Assembly: GCA_045647865.1 (NCBI GenBank) | Contig: JAZRMW010000048.1 | Location: forward strand, 1-48,274 | Origin: Phocaeicola_A sp045647865 | GTDB taxonomy: Bacteria > Bacteroidota > Bacteroidia > Bacteroidales > Bacteroidaceae | Reading direction: 5' to 3' | Length of the DNA stretch: 48,274 nucleotides | Shown: positions 1-6,176 of the stretch, in pieces | Layout: every line of letters begins with the position of its first letter | Position numbering within the stretch: the stretch's first letter is position 1 | Program-made: the position numbers and the translations under genes | Notes under the pieces: generated by a model | Databases searched by the model: none | What the model was told of the DNA's origin: nothing | What the model saw: only the letters and a program-made list of their open reading frames with translations

Positions 1-306
1 CTCTTGCAAGTCCTCGTCTGTAGGATTCTCTGACGAATAATTGCGAACGAAGGCCGAGCCATCGGAGAGCAATGCCACCATCTCAGTACCTTTATCATCG
101 GCCTCCCAGTTGAAGACAAGGCTACCGCTGCCATTGGGGTCTACCCATACGGCACGGGTAGAAGGCTCGTCAGCACTGCTGAAGGTAAGCTGCTCGTATT
201 TGCTCACGCTCGGCTGCTCAGGGGTGTCGGGCACGATGTCATCGTTGCTGCACGACGCAAACGAGAACATGGCCAATGCGCTAAGTGTCAATTTATTTAT
301 CTTCAT
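1..306 (-). CDS. Fimbrillin-like lipoprotein, 3' end outside window (partial)
   Basis: Reading frame stays open from the ATG at 306 to the window edge, giving 102 residues of N-terminus. It opens with a short signal peptide and a lipobox ending in FASCSNDD, so the mature protein should be an outer-membrane or surface lipoprotein. After the lipobox comes a Pro/Glu spacer and then a segment with TFSSADEPSTRAVW and FNWEADDKG, a pattern I associate with the N-terminal region of fimbrillin (Mfa/FimA-like) proteins of Bacteroidales. The family call rests only on this pattern and is tentative. A 43-residue ORF ends 14 bases upstream and is probably co-transcribed. Confidence 0.7.
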   Translation of the reverse strand, partial: MKINKLTLSALAMFSFASCSNDDIVPDTPEQPSVSKYEQLTFSSADEPSTRAVWVDPNGSGSLVFNWEADDKGTEMVALLSDGSAFVRNYSSENPTDEDLQE

Positions 307-320
307 CGTCTAAATAGTTT

Positions 321-452
321 TTAGTTACCAAATTCTGAATCATCACTATCAGAGCCATAGCCGCTGATTGCAAATCCTTTCTCTACCTCCACTTCGATTA
401 TCTCTACTTTAGGGGGGGCGTACATACGCATTCTTTTTTCGCTTTTCATCAT
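321..452 (-). CDS. Small 43-residue acidic peptide preceding the lipoprotein gene
   Basis: The ORF has tandem ATG codons (452 and 449) and is too short for usual gene-calling cut-offs. The product has a basic N-terminus (MMKSEKRMRMY), a PPKVEIIEVEVEKG stretch, then a Gly/Ser/Asp-rich tail ending in SDDSEFGN. It has no signal peptide or membrane segment. The stop codon lies 14 bases before the lipoprotein start, which fits co-transcription and perhaps translational coupling. I recall similar short basic-then-acidic peptides beside surface-lipoprotein genes in Bacteroides, but I know no function. Coding status is inferred from the compact spacing and non-random composition. Confidence 0.55.
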   Translation of the reverse strand: MMKSEKRMRMYAPPKVEIIEVEVEKGFAISGYGSDSDDSEFGN

Positions 453-586
453 AATTGTCGTTTTAAGTTTGTTAATTTATCTGTTCATTCTGCCTCACCA
501 CTGAAAACTTCTTATTTACACACAGCTGAAGGTTCGCGTAAGCCATCCTGTAGGTTGTGTGCCGCAGGCAGTAAGTTAAATACATG

Positions 587-724
587 TCATCCGTGGTTAG
601 TGAAAATGAACAATGCGCCACCGCAGGGCACGAGTCGTGCCGCACTGTAGCGCATTGCAAAGGTGTCAATCCACTTCTTAAGTTTAGGGGGTATTATTTT
701 ACTGTATGTCAATATATTACGCAT
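587..724 (-). CDS. Possible 45-residue leader ORF containing a large palindrome
   Basis: A short frame starts with ATG at 724 after an A/G-rich ribosome-binding stretch (aagaaaagaagaaaac). It encodes a basic, partly hydrophobic peptide beginning MRNILTYSKIIPPKLKKW. A promoter-like TATTTTTG lies about 85 bases upstream at 808-815 on the same strand, so the frame would be the first in a transcript running toward the 43-residue ORF and the lipoprotein. The second half of the frame overlaps a 47-bp palindrome (611-657), which suggests a structured leader rather than an ordinary gene. No family recognised; it may not be translated. Confidence 0.25.
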   Translation of the reverse strand: MRNILTYSKIIPPKLKKWIDTFAMRYSAARLVPCGGALFIFTNHG

Positions 725-807
725 AGTGTTTTCTTCTTTTCTTAAAAATAATTGGTTATACACCATTCTCTTGCTGCCTGACTTTTCGAAGGCATTAGAT
801 TTATGCA

Positions 808-815
808 CAAAAATA
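808..815 (-). promoter_or_regulatory. Candidate promoter -7 box for the leader/lipoprotein transcript
   Basis: Reads TATTTTTG on the minus strand, matching the Bacteroidetes -7 consensus TAnnTTTG. No good TTTG -33 box is visible, so confidence is low. It would drive transcription toward the ORFs at 724, 452 and 306. Confidence 0.35.
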
Positions 816-970
816 CGGATAAATTCTGAAATGAATCTGAAATACTCTTTATTTTAGTATTTTTTTTAAATTACAAATTCCTCAGATCCTTCACACCGTA
901 AACTTCGTTCACGATGACAGAGGCGTAGGGTAGATGTGATTATCAGATAGTTAAGTGCTGCGAAAAATCT

Positions 971-1110
971 CTTAAGCGTTAGTTCGGTAACGCTTAAGCG
1001 TTAGCACAATAAGTCTTAAGCGTTAGCAAACTATCTCTTAAGAGATATCTGGCTACGCTTAAGAGTAGTCTGATGAGACTTAAGAGATACTTCATTACGG
1101 TTAAGAGTTC
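971..1110. repeat. Seven-unit tandem array with 21-22 bp period centred on CTTAAG
   Basis: CTTAAGCGTTAG occurs at 971, 993 and 1015. CTTAAGAG-type cores follow at 1037, 1058 and 1079, and a degenerate GTTAAGAG at 1100. Spacing is 22, 22, 22, 21, 21, 21 bases, about two helical turns. Several units are palindromic, for example CGCTTAAGCG (991-1000) and TATCTCTTAAGAGATA (1032-1047). Confidence 0.8.
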
Positions 1111-1297
1111 CTGTCTTTTCCTGATTTCAGTAGACGTTTTTGTTTCATTAACTGAATCAATAGACACTTCTTTAAAAGTCCTACTGAAAGTCTTTACACT
1201 TTCTGTTTTTCCGCTCTGAAATAGTTTACATCCGAACTGGTGGATTAGCCGATTTTGAGCATAAGAATTAGTAATCTTCCATCGATTTGAACTGTTC

Positions 1298-1345
1298 AAA
1301 AAAAGTAAGTACTACTTCATCGTCCATAGAAGTAGTACTTACTTT
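1298..1345 (-). terminator. Strong intrinsic terminator hairpin (minus strand)
   Basis: A perfect 17-bp inverted repeat (1302-1318 with 1329-1345) encloses a 10-nt loop. Read on the minus strand it is followed by seven T residues (1298-1304). It could end transcripts coming from the oxidoreductase gene upstream on that strand. Confidence 0.65.
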
Positions 1346-1369
1346 GCCAAGTAATATAGCTTCATAAAA

Positions 1370-1403
1370 ATAGGCGCGGACTTATATGTAAATCCGCGCC
1401 TAT
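1370..1403. repeat. GC-rich 11-bp inverted repeat
   Basis: ATAGGCGCGGA (1370-1380) pairs perfectly with TCCGCGCCTAT (1393-1403) around a 12-nt A/T loop. The GGCGCGGAtt word recurs in the inverted repeat near 8128, so both may belong to one dispersed family. Confidence 0.6.
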
Positions 1404-1523
1404 ATATATAATAAGGTATAGCTACGAGTGGGTTCTTGAGTTTAGGGATTCCCTTTTAAGGAGTTAAAGGTAGATAAAGGGAGATATTGCTTCGCTCTTG
1501 GGGAGATAAAGGCCGATAGTCTT

Positions 1524-1713
1524 AGTTGACAAGGGATTTGAAATTTACTATCGAAGAATTTACTATTTCGTTATTTACTATTTACGATTTATTTACTATT
1601 TGATAATTTAGCTATTTAGTAGGCGAGTTCTGTTAAATTTCTCAATCACTCAATCGTACATAAATAGTAAATAGTAATTCGTTAAATAGTAAATTACAAA
1701 TCCCTCGTCAACT
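1524..1713. repeat. Large imperfect inverted repeat downstream of the oxidoreductase gene
   Basis: The left arm starts AGTTGACAAGGGATTTG at 1524. The right arm, read on the minus strand from 1713, starts AGTTGACGAGGGATTTG. Both continue with AATTTACTAT and iterated TTTACTATTT units to about 1583 and 1661. The right arm ends 4 bases from the stop codon of the oxidoreductase gene, so its transcript would carry a long 3' hairpin. Confidence 0.65.
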
Positions 1714-1716
1714 GAA

Positions 1717-4068
1717 TTACTTGCTCAACTGCTCGTGCATGTTCTGTGCGGCACGACGGCCGTCGCCCATGGCGAGGATGACGGTAGCACCACCGCGCAC
1801 GATGTCACCACCGGCATAGATGGTGGCGATGTTGCTCTGCATCTGCTCGTTTACGGCAATGGTGTTCTTGCGACCCAATTCGAGGCCCTTGACTGATGTC
1901 GGTACGATGGGGTTGGGCGATACACCTACGGCAACTACGGCCATGTCGATGTCGAGAGTTACTGTTGCACCCGGGATAGCTACAGGACTACGGCGTCCGC
2001 TGGCATCGGGCTCTCCCAGTTCCATCTTCTGGAGGACAACCTGCTTCACGGCTCCCTTCTCGTCGGCAATGTATTCGATGGGGTTGTGCAGGGTCAGGAA
2101 CTCGATACCCTCTTCCTTGGCATGTTTCACCTCTTCGAGGCGGGCAGGCATCTCGGCTTCGCTACGGCGATAGACGATGTACACCTTCTCGGCACCGAGG
2201 CGCTTGGCCGTGCGGCATGAGTCCATAGCGGTGTTACCACCACCAACGACGATGACGTTCTTCGCCGGATTGATAGGAGTATCAGTGTCGGGGTTTGATG
2301 CATCCATCAGGTTCACACGAGTCAGATACTCGTTTGATGACATGATGTTCACGCTGTTCTCACCCGGGATGTTCATGAAGTTGGGCAATCCGGCACCGCT
2401 GGCAATGAAGATGCCCTTGTAACCCTCCTGTTGCAATTCCTCTACGCTGATGGTCTTTCCTACGATGCAGTCCTTCACGAACTTCACGCCCATCTTCTCG
2501 AGGTTGTTGATTTCCACATCCACAATTTTGTTGGGCAAGCGGAATTCGGGGATACCATATTTCAATACACCACCAATCTCGTGGAGGGCTTCGAAGACGG
2601 TCACGTCGTAGCCATACTTCACCATGTCGCCGGCAAAGCTCAATCCGGCAGGACCTGAACCCACTACGGCTATCTTCATGCCGTTAGGCTCGGCCAGTTC
2701 GGGAAGCACGATGTTTCCACTCTCGCGTTCGTAGTCGGCCACGAAGCGTTCGAGGTTACCGATGGCCACGGCAGGTTTACCCATCTTGAGGTGCATACAC
2801 TGGCTCTCGCACTGCTTCTCTTGCGGACATACACGACCACATACGGCAGGCAAAGCTGAAGTGTGCTTCAATACGCGGGCAGCTTCGAGGAATTCGCCAC
2901 GCTCTACATTCTTGATGAACGAGGGAATGTTGATGCTCACGGGACAACCTTGCATACAGGTAGGGTTGGCACAGTCGAGACAACGCTTGGCTTCAACCAT
3001 GGCTTGTTCCTTGGTGTAGCCGGTGTTTACCTCTTCGGTACGAGTGGTAGCACGATATACAGGGTCGAGTTCGTTCATGGGACAACGCTCGATGCTGGTA
3101 CGGTCTTTCGGTTTCATAGCCTTGCGGAGCTCGTCGCGCCATGGAGCATTGCGGTCGAGGAGAACTTCCATCGGTGCTTGGCAGGCCTTTTCTGCACAAG
3201 GTTTGCAGGGTTCTTCCTTCACCTCGGGTTGAGGAACGGCCTTGCAGACATGCTGCTCGAGGTGGCTCATCTCTTCCAATTCCACCTGCTTGAACGAACC
3301 CATGCGCTTGAACATCTCGTCGAAATCGACTTGGTGACCATCAAACTCAGGACCATCCACACAGACAAACTTGGTCTTTCCACCTACAGTGATGCGGCAA
3401 GCGCCACACATACCCGTACCATCCACCATGATGGTGTTCAGCGATACGTCGGTGGGGATTTCGTATTTCTTGGTCAGGAGGCAGCAGAACTTCATCATGA
3501 TGGCGGGGCCGATGGCGAAGCATTTATCTACCTTCTCGCGTTTGATGATGCTTTCGATACCTTCGGTGACGAGACCTTTGGTGCCATACGAACCATCATC
3601 GGTCATGATGATGACCTCGTCAGACGATGCACGCACCTCGTTTTCGAGGATAATGAGCTCCTTTGAACGTCCAGCCAAGACAGAGATGACGCGGTTGCCC
3701 GCAGCCTTCAATGCCTGTATGATAGGTAACATGGGAGCTACGCCCACACCACCACCGGCACAGATGACGGTACCGTAGTTCTGGATGTGAGTGGCTTGTC
3801 CGAGCGGACCTACTACGTCAAGGATGTAGTCGCCCACATTCAGTTGGCATAACTTGGTGGATGACAATCCCACGGTTTGGATAACCAGTGTGATGGTACC
3901 TTTCTCGATGTCCGCACCAGCGATGGTCAGCGGCATACGTTCGCCCTTCTCGTCCACACGCACGATAACGAAGTGTCCCGCCTTGCGTGAACGGGCAATC
4001 AGTGGCGCTTCAATCTCCAGCTTAAATACTTTCTCGGAGAATTGTTCTTTGCTGATAATTTTATTCAT
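1717..4068 (-). CDS. NfnAB-like fused NAD(P)H/ferredoxin oxidoreductase (PyrK-like + GltD-like)
   Basis: A 783-residue fusion. Residues 1-260 are a ferredoxin-reductase/PyrK-like FAD and NAD module with GGGVGVAPML near 105 and a 2Fe-2S loop with C221, C224 and C236 (DGTGMCGAC). Residues 335-783 are GltD-like, with two 4Fe-4S motifs (C363, C366, C371, C375; C410, C414, C420, C424), an FAD motif GSGPAGLS near 471 and an NADP motif GGGNTAMDS. Databases often call such fusions dihydroorotate dehydrogenase/glutamate synthase; known homologues of this two-part layout are the NfnA and NfnB subunits of the electron-bifurcating transhydrogenase. No gltB lies nearby, so a glutamate synthase role is not supported by context. 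The linker carries extra cysteines (C275, C288, C291, C296). Start chosen at MNKIISKEQF, since an upstream ATG at 4110 adds an unconserved tail within 15 bases of the promoter. Confidence 0.85.
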   Translation of the reverse strand: MNKIISKEQFSEKVFKLEIEAPLIARSRKAGHFVIVRVDEKGERMPLTIAGADIEKGTITLVIQTVGLSSTKLCQLNVGDYILDVVGPLGQATHIQNYGTVICAGGGVGVAPMLPIIQALKAAGNRVISVLAGRSKELIILENEVRASSDEVIIMTDDGSYGTKGLVTEGIESIIKREKVDKCFAIGPAIMMKFCCLLTKKYEIPTDVSLNTIMVDGTGMCGACRITVGGKTKFVCVDGPEFDGHQVDFDEMFKRMGSFKQVELEEMSHLEQHVCKAVPQPEVKEEPCKPCAEKACQAPMEVLLDRNAPWRDELRKAMKPKDRTSIERCPMNELDPVYRATTRTEEVNTGYTKEQAMVEAKRCLDCANPTCMQGCPVSINIPSFIKNVERGEFLEAARVLKHTSALPAVCGRVCPQEKQCESQCMHLKMGKPAVAIGNLERFVADYERESGNIVLPELAEPNGMKIAVVGSGPAGLSFAGDMVKYGYDVTVFEALHEIGGVLKYGIPEFRLPNKIVDVEINNLEKMGVKFVKDCIVGKTISVEELQQEGYKGIFIASGAGLPNFMNIPGENSVNIMSSNEYLTRVNLMDASNPDTDTPINPAKNVIVVGGGNTAMDSCRTAKRLGAEKVYIVYRRSEAEMPARLEEVKHAKEEGIEFLTLHNPIEYIADEKGAVKQVVLQKMELGEPDASGRRSPVAIPGATVTLDIDMAVVAVGVSPNPIVPTSVKGLELGRKNTIAVNEQMQSNIATIYAGGDIVRGGATVILAMGDGRRAAQNMHEQLSK

Positions 4069-4124
4069 TGATGTATGTTTTTGTTTTAATATTCCAATTT
4101 TTGCTTTCAATTTGAAAGCGGATG

Positions 4125-4132
4125 CAAAGGTA
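4125..4132 (-). promoter_or_regulatory. Promoter -7 box of the NfnAB-like gene
   Basis: Reads TACCTTTG on the minus strand, an exact TAnnTTTG match 56 bases before the chosen start. The upstream -33 region is only T-rich. Confidence 0.55.
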
Positions 4133-4305
4133 ATGTTTATTTTTTGAAAAAGAAAGCAGGATATAGGAAAAAGTTTTATAAAACTCTTTTTTCGTTATTC
4201 CCACCCTTGATGAGTGGCGTTTTTCTGGTGATTTAAGCATCGATCAAGCATTAAAAAGTCTTAAAAAAGAGGCATTATAAAGAATCATAGAATGACTTTT
4301 TTTCG

Positions 4306-4313
4306 TACTTTTG
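4306..4313 (+). promoter_or_regulatory. Promoter -7 box of the small unknown gene
   Basis: TACTTTTG matches TAnnTTTG and is followed by GC. It lies 50 bases before the preferred start at 4363 and argues against the upstream ATG at 4315, which would sit at or next to the transcription start. Confidence 0.5.
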
Positions 4314-4362
4314 CATGCATGACAGGGCTACGAAGGCTCTCGTTTCACTTAATAAATCTGTT

Positions 4363-4674
4363 ATGTCGAAGACAATAGAAAATCAGGTAAGCAAGACCAC
4401 TGCGCTTGCTGAAGGTATGAAAAAACATTTGGATGAACTCGTTAGGTTTGGAGTTAACGAAGAAGTGCTCAATTCACTCATCGCATTAGGCGAAGAGGTG
4501 GTTGGAAGAAGCCGCGAAGTGGATGAACTCCGCATGCAGGCTTCAGAAAAAGCTCACGAGACAAATATCCGTATGGTGGAAGTCAGGGAGAAGTACAAGG
4601 AACTGAAAACCATTCTCAGGAACAATTATCCCATAGAGGAGTGGAGCCGATTCGGGCTAATGGACAAACGATGA
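4363..4674 (+). CDS. Small conserved-type hypothetical protein, helical
   Basis: A 103-residue, highly charged and mostly helical protein with no signal peptide or membrane segment. It begins MSKTIENQVSKTTALAEG. The middle (EEVVGRSREVDELRMQ and following) has heptad-like spacing, suggesting a coiled coil, and the tail YPIEEWSRFGLMDKR is more globular. I do not recognise the family. It stands alone, convergent with serS, between its own promoter-like box and a bidirectional terminator, so it is probably expressed. An ATG at 4315 would add 16 residues but lies too close to the -7 box. Confidence 0.6.
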   Translation: MSKTIENQVSKTTALAEGMKKHLDELVRFGVNEEVLNSLIALGEEVVGRSREVDELRMQASEKAHETNIRMVEVREKYKELKTILRNNYPIEEWSRFGLMDKR

Positions 4675-4677
4675 CAA

Positions 4678-4722
4678 AAAGGAAAGAGCCTCGTCAACTT
4701 AGTTGGCGAGGCTCTTTTCCTT
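4678..4722. terminator. Bidirectional terminator between the small gene and serS
   Basis: AAGGAAAGAGCCTCG pairs with CGAGGCTCTTTTCCTT, extended by GTCAAC/GTTGGC around a TTA loop. It is A-rich on the left and T-rich on the right, so it serves both convergent genes. Confidence 0.8.
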
Positions 4723-4750
4723 CTATATTTTTTTTAAAAAAAAGGGCTTC

Positions 4751-6025
4751 TTAATCAATTACCTCAAATCCACAATAGGGCACGAGAGCCTTGGGAATGC
4801 GGATGCCTTCGGGAGTCTGATTGTTCTCCAAAAGGGCTGCTACGATGCGGGGAAGGGCCAAAGCTGAACCATTCAAGGTGTGGCACAATTCGGTCTTCTT
4901 CTCTGCCGTGCGGTAGCGGCACTTCAAGCGGTTGGCCTGATAGTTGTCGAAGTTTGATACAGAGCTGACTTCCAACCAACGCTGCTGGGCTTCGCTATAT
5001 ACCTCGAAGTCGAAGCAAGTGGCAGCGGTAAAGCTCATGTCGCCTCCGCAAAGGTGAAGGATGCGGTAGGGAAGTTCGAGCTTTTGGAGCAATCCTTCTA
5101 CGTGTGCCAACATCTCCTTGTGGCTTTCCTTACTGTGTTCGGGAGTATCGATGCGTACGATTTCCACTTTTGAGAACTCGTGCAAACGATTAAGGCCGCG
5201 TACATCTTTTCCGTATGAACCTGCCTCGCGACGGAAGCACTGGGTGTAAGCACAATTCTTGATGGGCAATTGTTTTTCGTCGAGGATAACGTCGCGATAA
5301 ATGTTTGTCACGGGCACCTCAGCCGTAGGAATCAGGTAGAGGTTGTCCAATTGGCAATGATACATCTGACCTTCCTTGTCGGGCAACTGGCCAGTGCCAT
5401 ATCCGCTGGCTTCGTTTACTACGGTAGGAGGCATAATTTCGGTGTAGCCGCTCTTACGTGCCTCATCGAGGAAGAAGTTGATGAGGGCACGTTGCAACTG
5501 TGCACCCTTACCTTTATATACAGGGAAACCGGCACCGGTAATCTTTACACCCAAATCGAAGTCGATGAGGTCATACTTCTTTGCCAACTCCCAATGGGGA
5601 AGTGCATCTTTGGGCAGGGGAGTCTCCATACCGCCTGTTTTCACCACCACATTCTCTTCGGCAGTCTTTCCTTCGGGCACTTCGTCGTAAGGAAGGTTGG
5701 GGATGGTATAGAGCACGCTCTGCAAGTCGGTGGCGGCATTGTCCATTGCCTCCTCCAGCGCCTTGTTTGTCTCCTTCAATTGGGCTACTTGTGCCTTCAC
5801 AGCTTCGGCTTCGTCCTTCTTGCCCTCTTTCATCAAACCTCCGATGGCTGCAGCCAGTTTCTTTGCTTCTGAGAGGTTGGCATCGAGCTGTGTCTGGGCA
5901 GCACGGCGTTTTTTATCCAATTCCAACACTTTCTCGATAGCCTCGCGTGCACCGTTAAAGTGTTTCTTCTCCAAACCGTTGATTACTTTTTCGGTCTGTT
6001 CGCTGATAACTTTGATTGTAAGCAT
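4751..6025 (-). CDS. serS: Seryl-tRNA synthetase
   Basis: A 424-residue class II aminoacyl-tRNA synthetase that charges tRNA-Ser in the cytoplasm. Residues 1-105 form the long antiparallel coiled-coil arm that grips the tRNA variable arm (charged heptads around VLELDKKRRAAQTQL and MKEGKKDEAEAVKAQ). The catalytic core has motif 2 (CFRREAGSYGKDVRGLNR) and motif 3 (GSALALPRIVAALLENNQ), and a C-terminal IPKALVPYCG. Length is normal. Start is set at MLTIKVISEQ, because an ATG at 6091 lies upstream of the promoter core and adds an unconserved tail. It is transcribed alone. Confidence 0.97.
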   Translation of the reverse strand: MLTIKVISEQTEKVINGLEKKHFNGAREAIEKVLELDKKRRAAQTQLDANLSEAKKLAAAIGGLMKEGKKDEAEAVKAQVAQLKETNKALEEAMDNAATDLQSVLYTIPNLPYDEVPEGKTAEENVVVKTGGMETPLPKDALPHWELAKKYDLIDFDLGVKITGAGFPVYKGKGAQLQRALINFFLDEARKSGYTEIMPPTVVNEASGYGTGQLPDKEGQMYHCQLDNLYLIPTAEVPVTNIYRDVILDEKQLPIKNCAYTQCFRREAGSYGKDVRGLNRLHEFSKVEIVRIDTPEHSKESHKEMLAHVEGLLQKLELPYRILHLCGGDMSFTAATCFDFEVYSEAQQRWLEVSSVSNFDNYQANRLKCRYRTAEKKTELCHTLNGSALALPRIVAALLENNQTPEGIRIPKALVPYCGFEVID

Positions 6026-6061
6026 ATCTGTTTCTTTTTGATTATATTCTGAAATTGTGTG

Positions 6062-6092
6062 CAAAGGTAGTGCAAACATAGAGAAGAACAAA
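6062..6092 (-). promoter_or_regulatory. serS promoter
   Basis: On the minus strand TTTG (6089-6092), a 19-base spacer and TACCTTTG (6062-6069): a full match to the Bacteroidetes -33/-7 consensus, 37 bases before the serS start. Confidence 0.75.
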
Positions 6093-6130
6093 ATAAACGC
6101 TTCTATTTTTTCTTCCTATGTACAACCTAC

Positions 6131-6164
6131 TTTCGCGAAATAAAGGTAATTTCAAATTTGAAAT
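6131..6164. repeat. Two adjacent perfect palindromes between serS and the GHL10 gene
   Basis: TTTCGCGAAA (6131-6140) and ATTTCAAATTTGAAAT (6149-6164) are both perfect palindromes. They lie 39 bases upstream of the serS -33 box, so they could be operators or simply end the GHL10 transcript. Confidence 0.4.
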
Positions 6165-6176
6165 AGATTCCTCCCT

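Larger units (their letters stand above)
725..1716. other. Gene-free stretch rich in repeats
   Basis: No convincing gene is seen between the leader ORF and the oxidoreductase gene. The stretch holds a 21-22 bp tandem repeat array (971-1110), a 17-bp hairpin with a T-run on the minus strand (1298-1345), a GC-rich 11-bp hairpin (1370-1403) and a large imperfect inverted repeat (1524-1713), each listed separately. Near 885-940 the minus strand reads PYASVIVNEVYGVKDLRNL and a stop, but this frame has no start codon and an upstream in-frame stop, so at most it is a gene remnant. Confidence 0.6.

Noticed and set aside
877..942. Minus-strand peptide PYASVIVNEVYGVKDLRNL as a gene
   Set aside because: It has no start codon and an in-frame stop directly upstream; at best a remnant of a lost gene, possibly chance.
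971..1110. CRISPR array
   Set aside because: Repeat cores are only about 11-12 bases, the period is 21-22 bases leaving spacers of about 10, and no cas gene is nearby.
994..1299. A 101-residue minus-strand frame across the 22-bp repeat array with leucine-rich heptads
   Set aside because: The heptads arise from the DNA repeat period of 21-22 bases; three units have a 22-base period, which breaks frame relationships, and no ribosome-binding site or family match is visible.
2863..3666. A long plus-strand frame (267 residues) antisense to the oxidoreductase gene
   Set aside because: It is a mirror of a codon-biased gene; composition is His/Phe/Leu-rich, without any recognisable motif, and the opposite strand encodes clear Fe-S and FAD motifs.
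1717..4068. Glutamate synthase small subunit (gltD) as the function
   Set aside because: The C-terminal half matches GltD, but the fused PyrK-like half and absence of a gltB neighbour favour an NfnAB-type enzyme; kept as an alternative.
5270..5872. A 200-residue plus-strand frame antisense to serS
   Set aside because: It overlaps the intact seryl-tRNA synthetase and has no family features.
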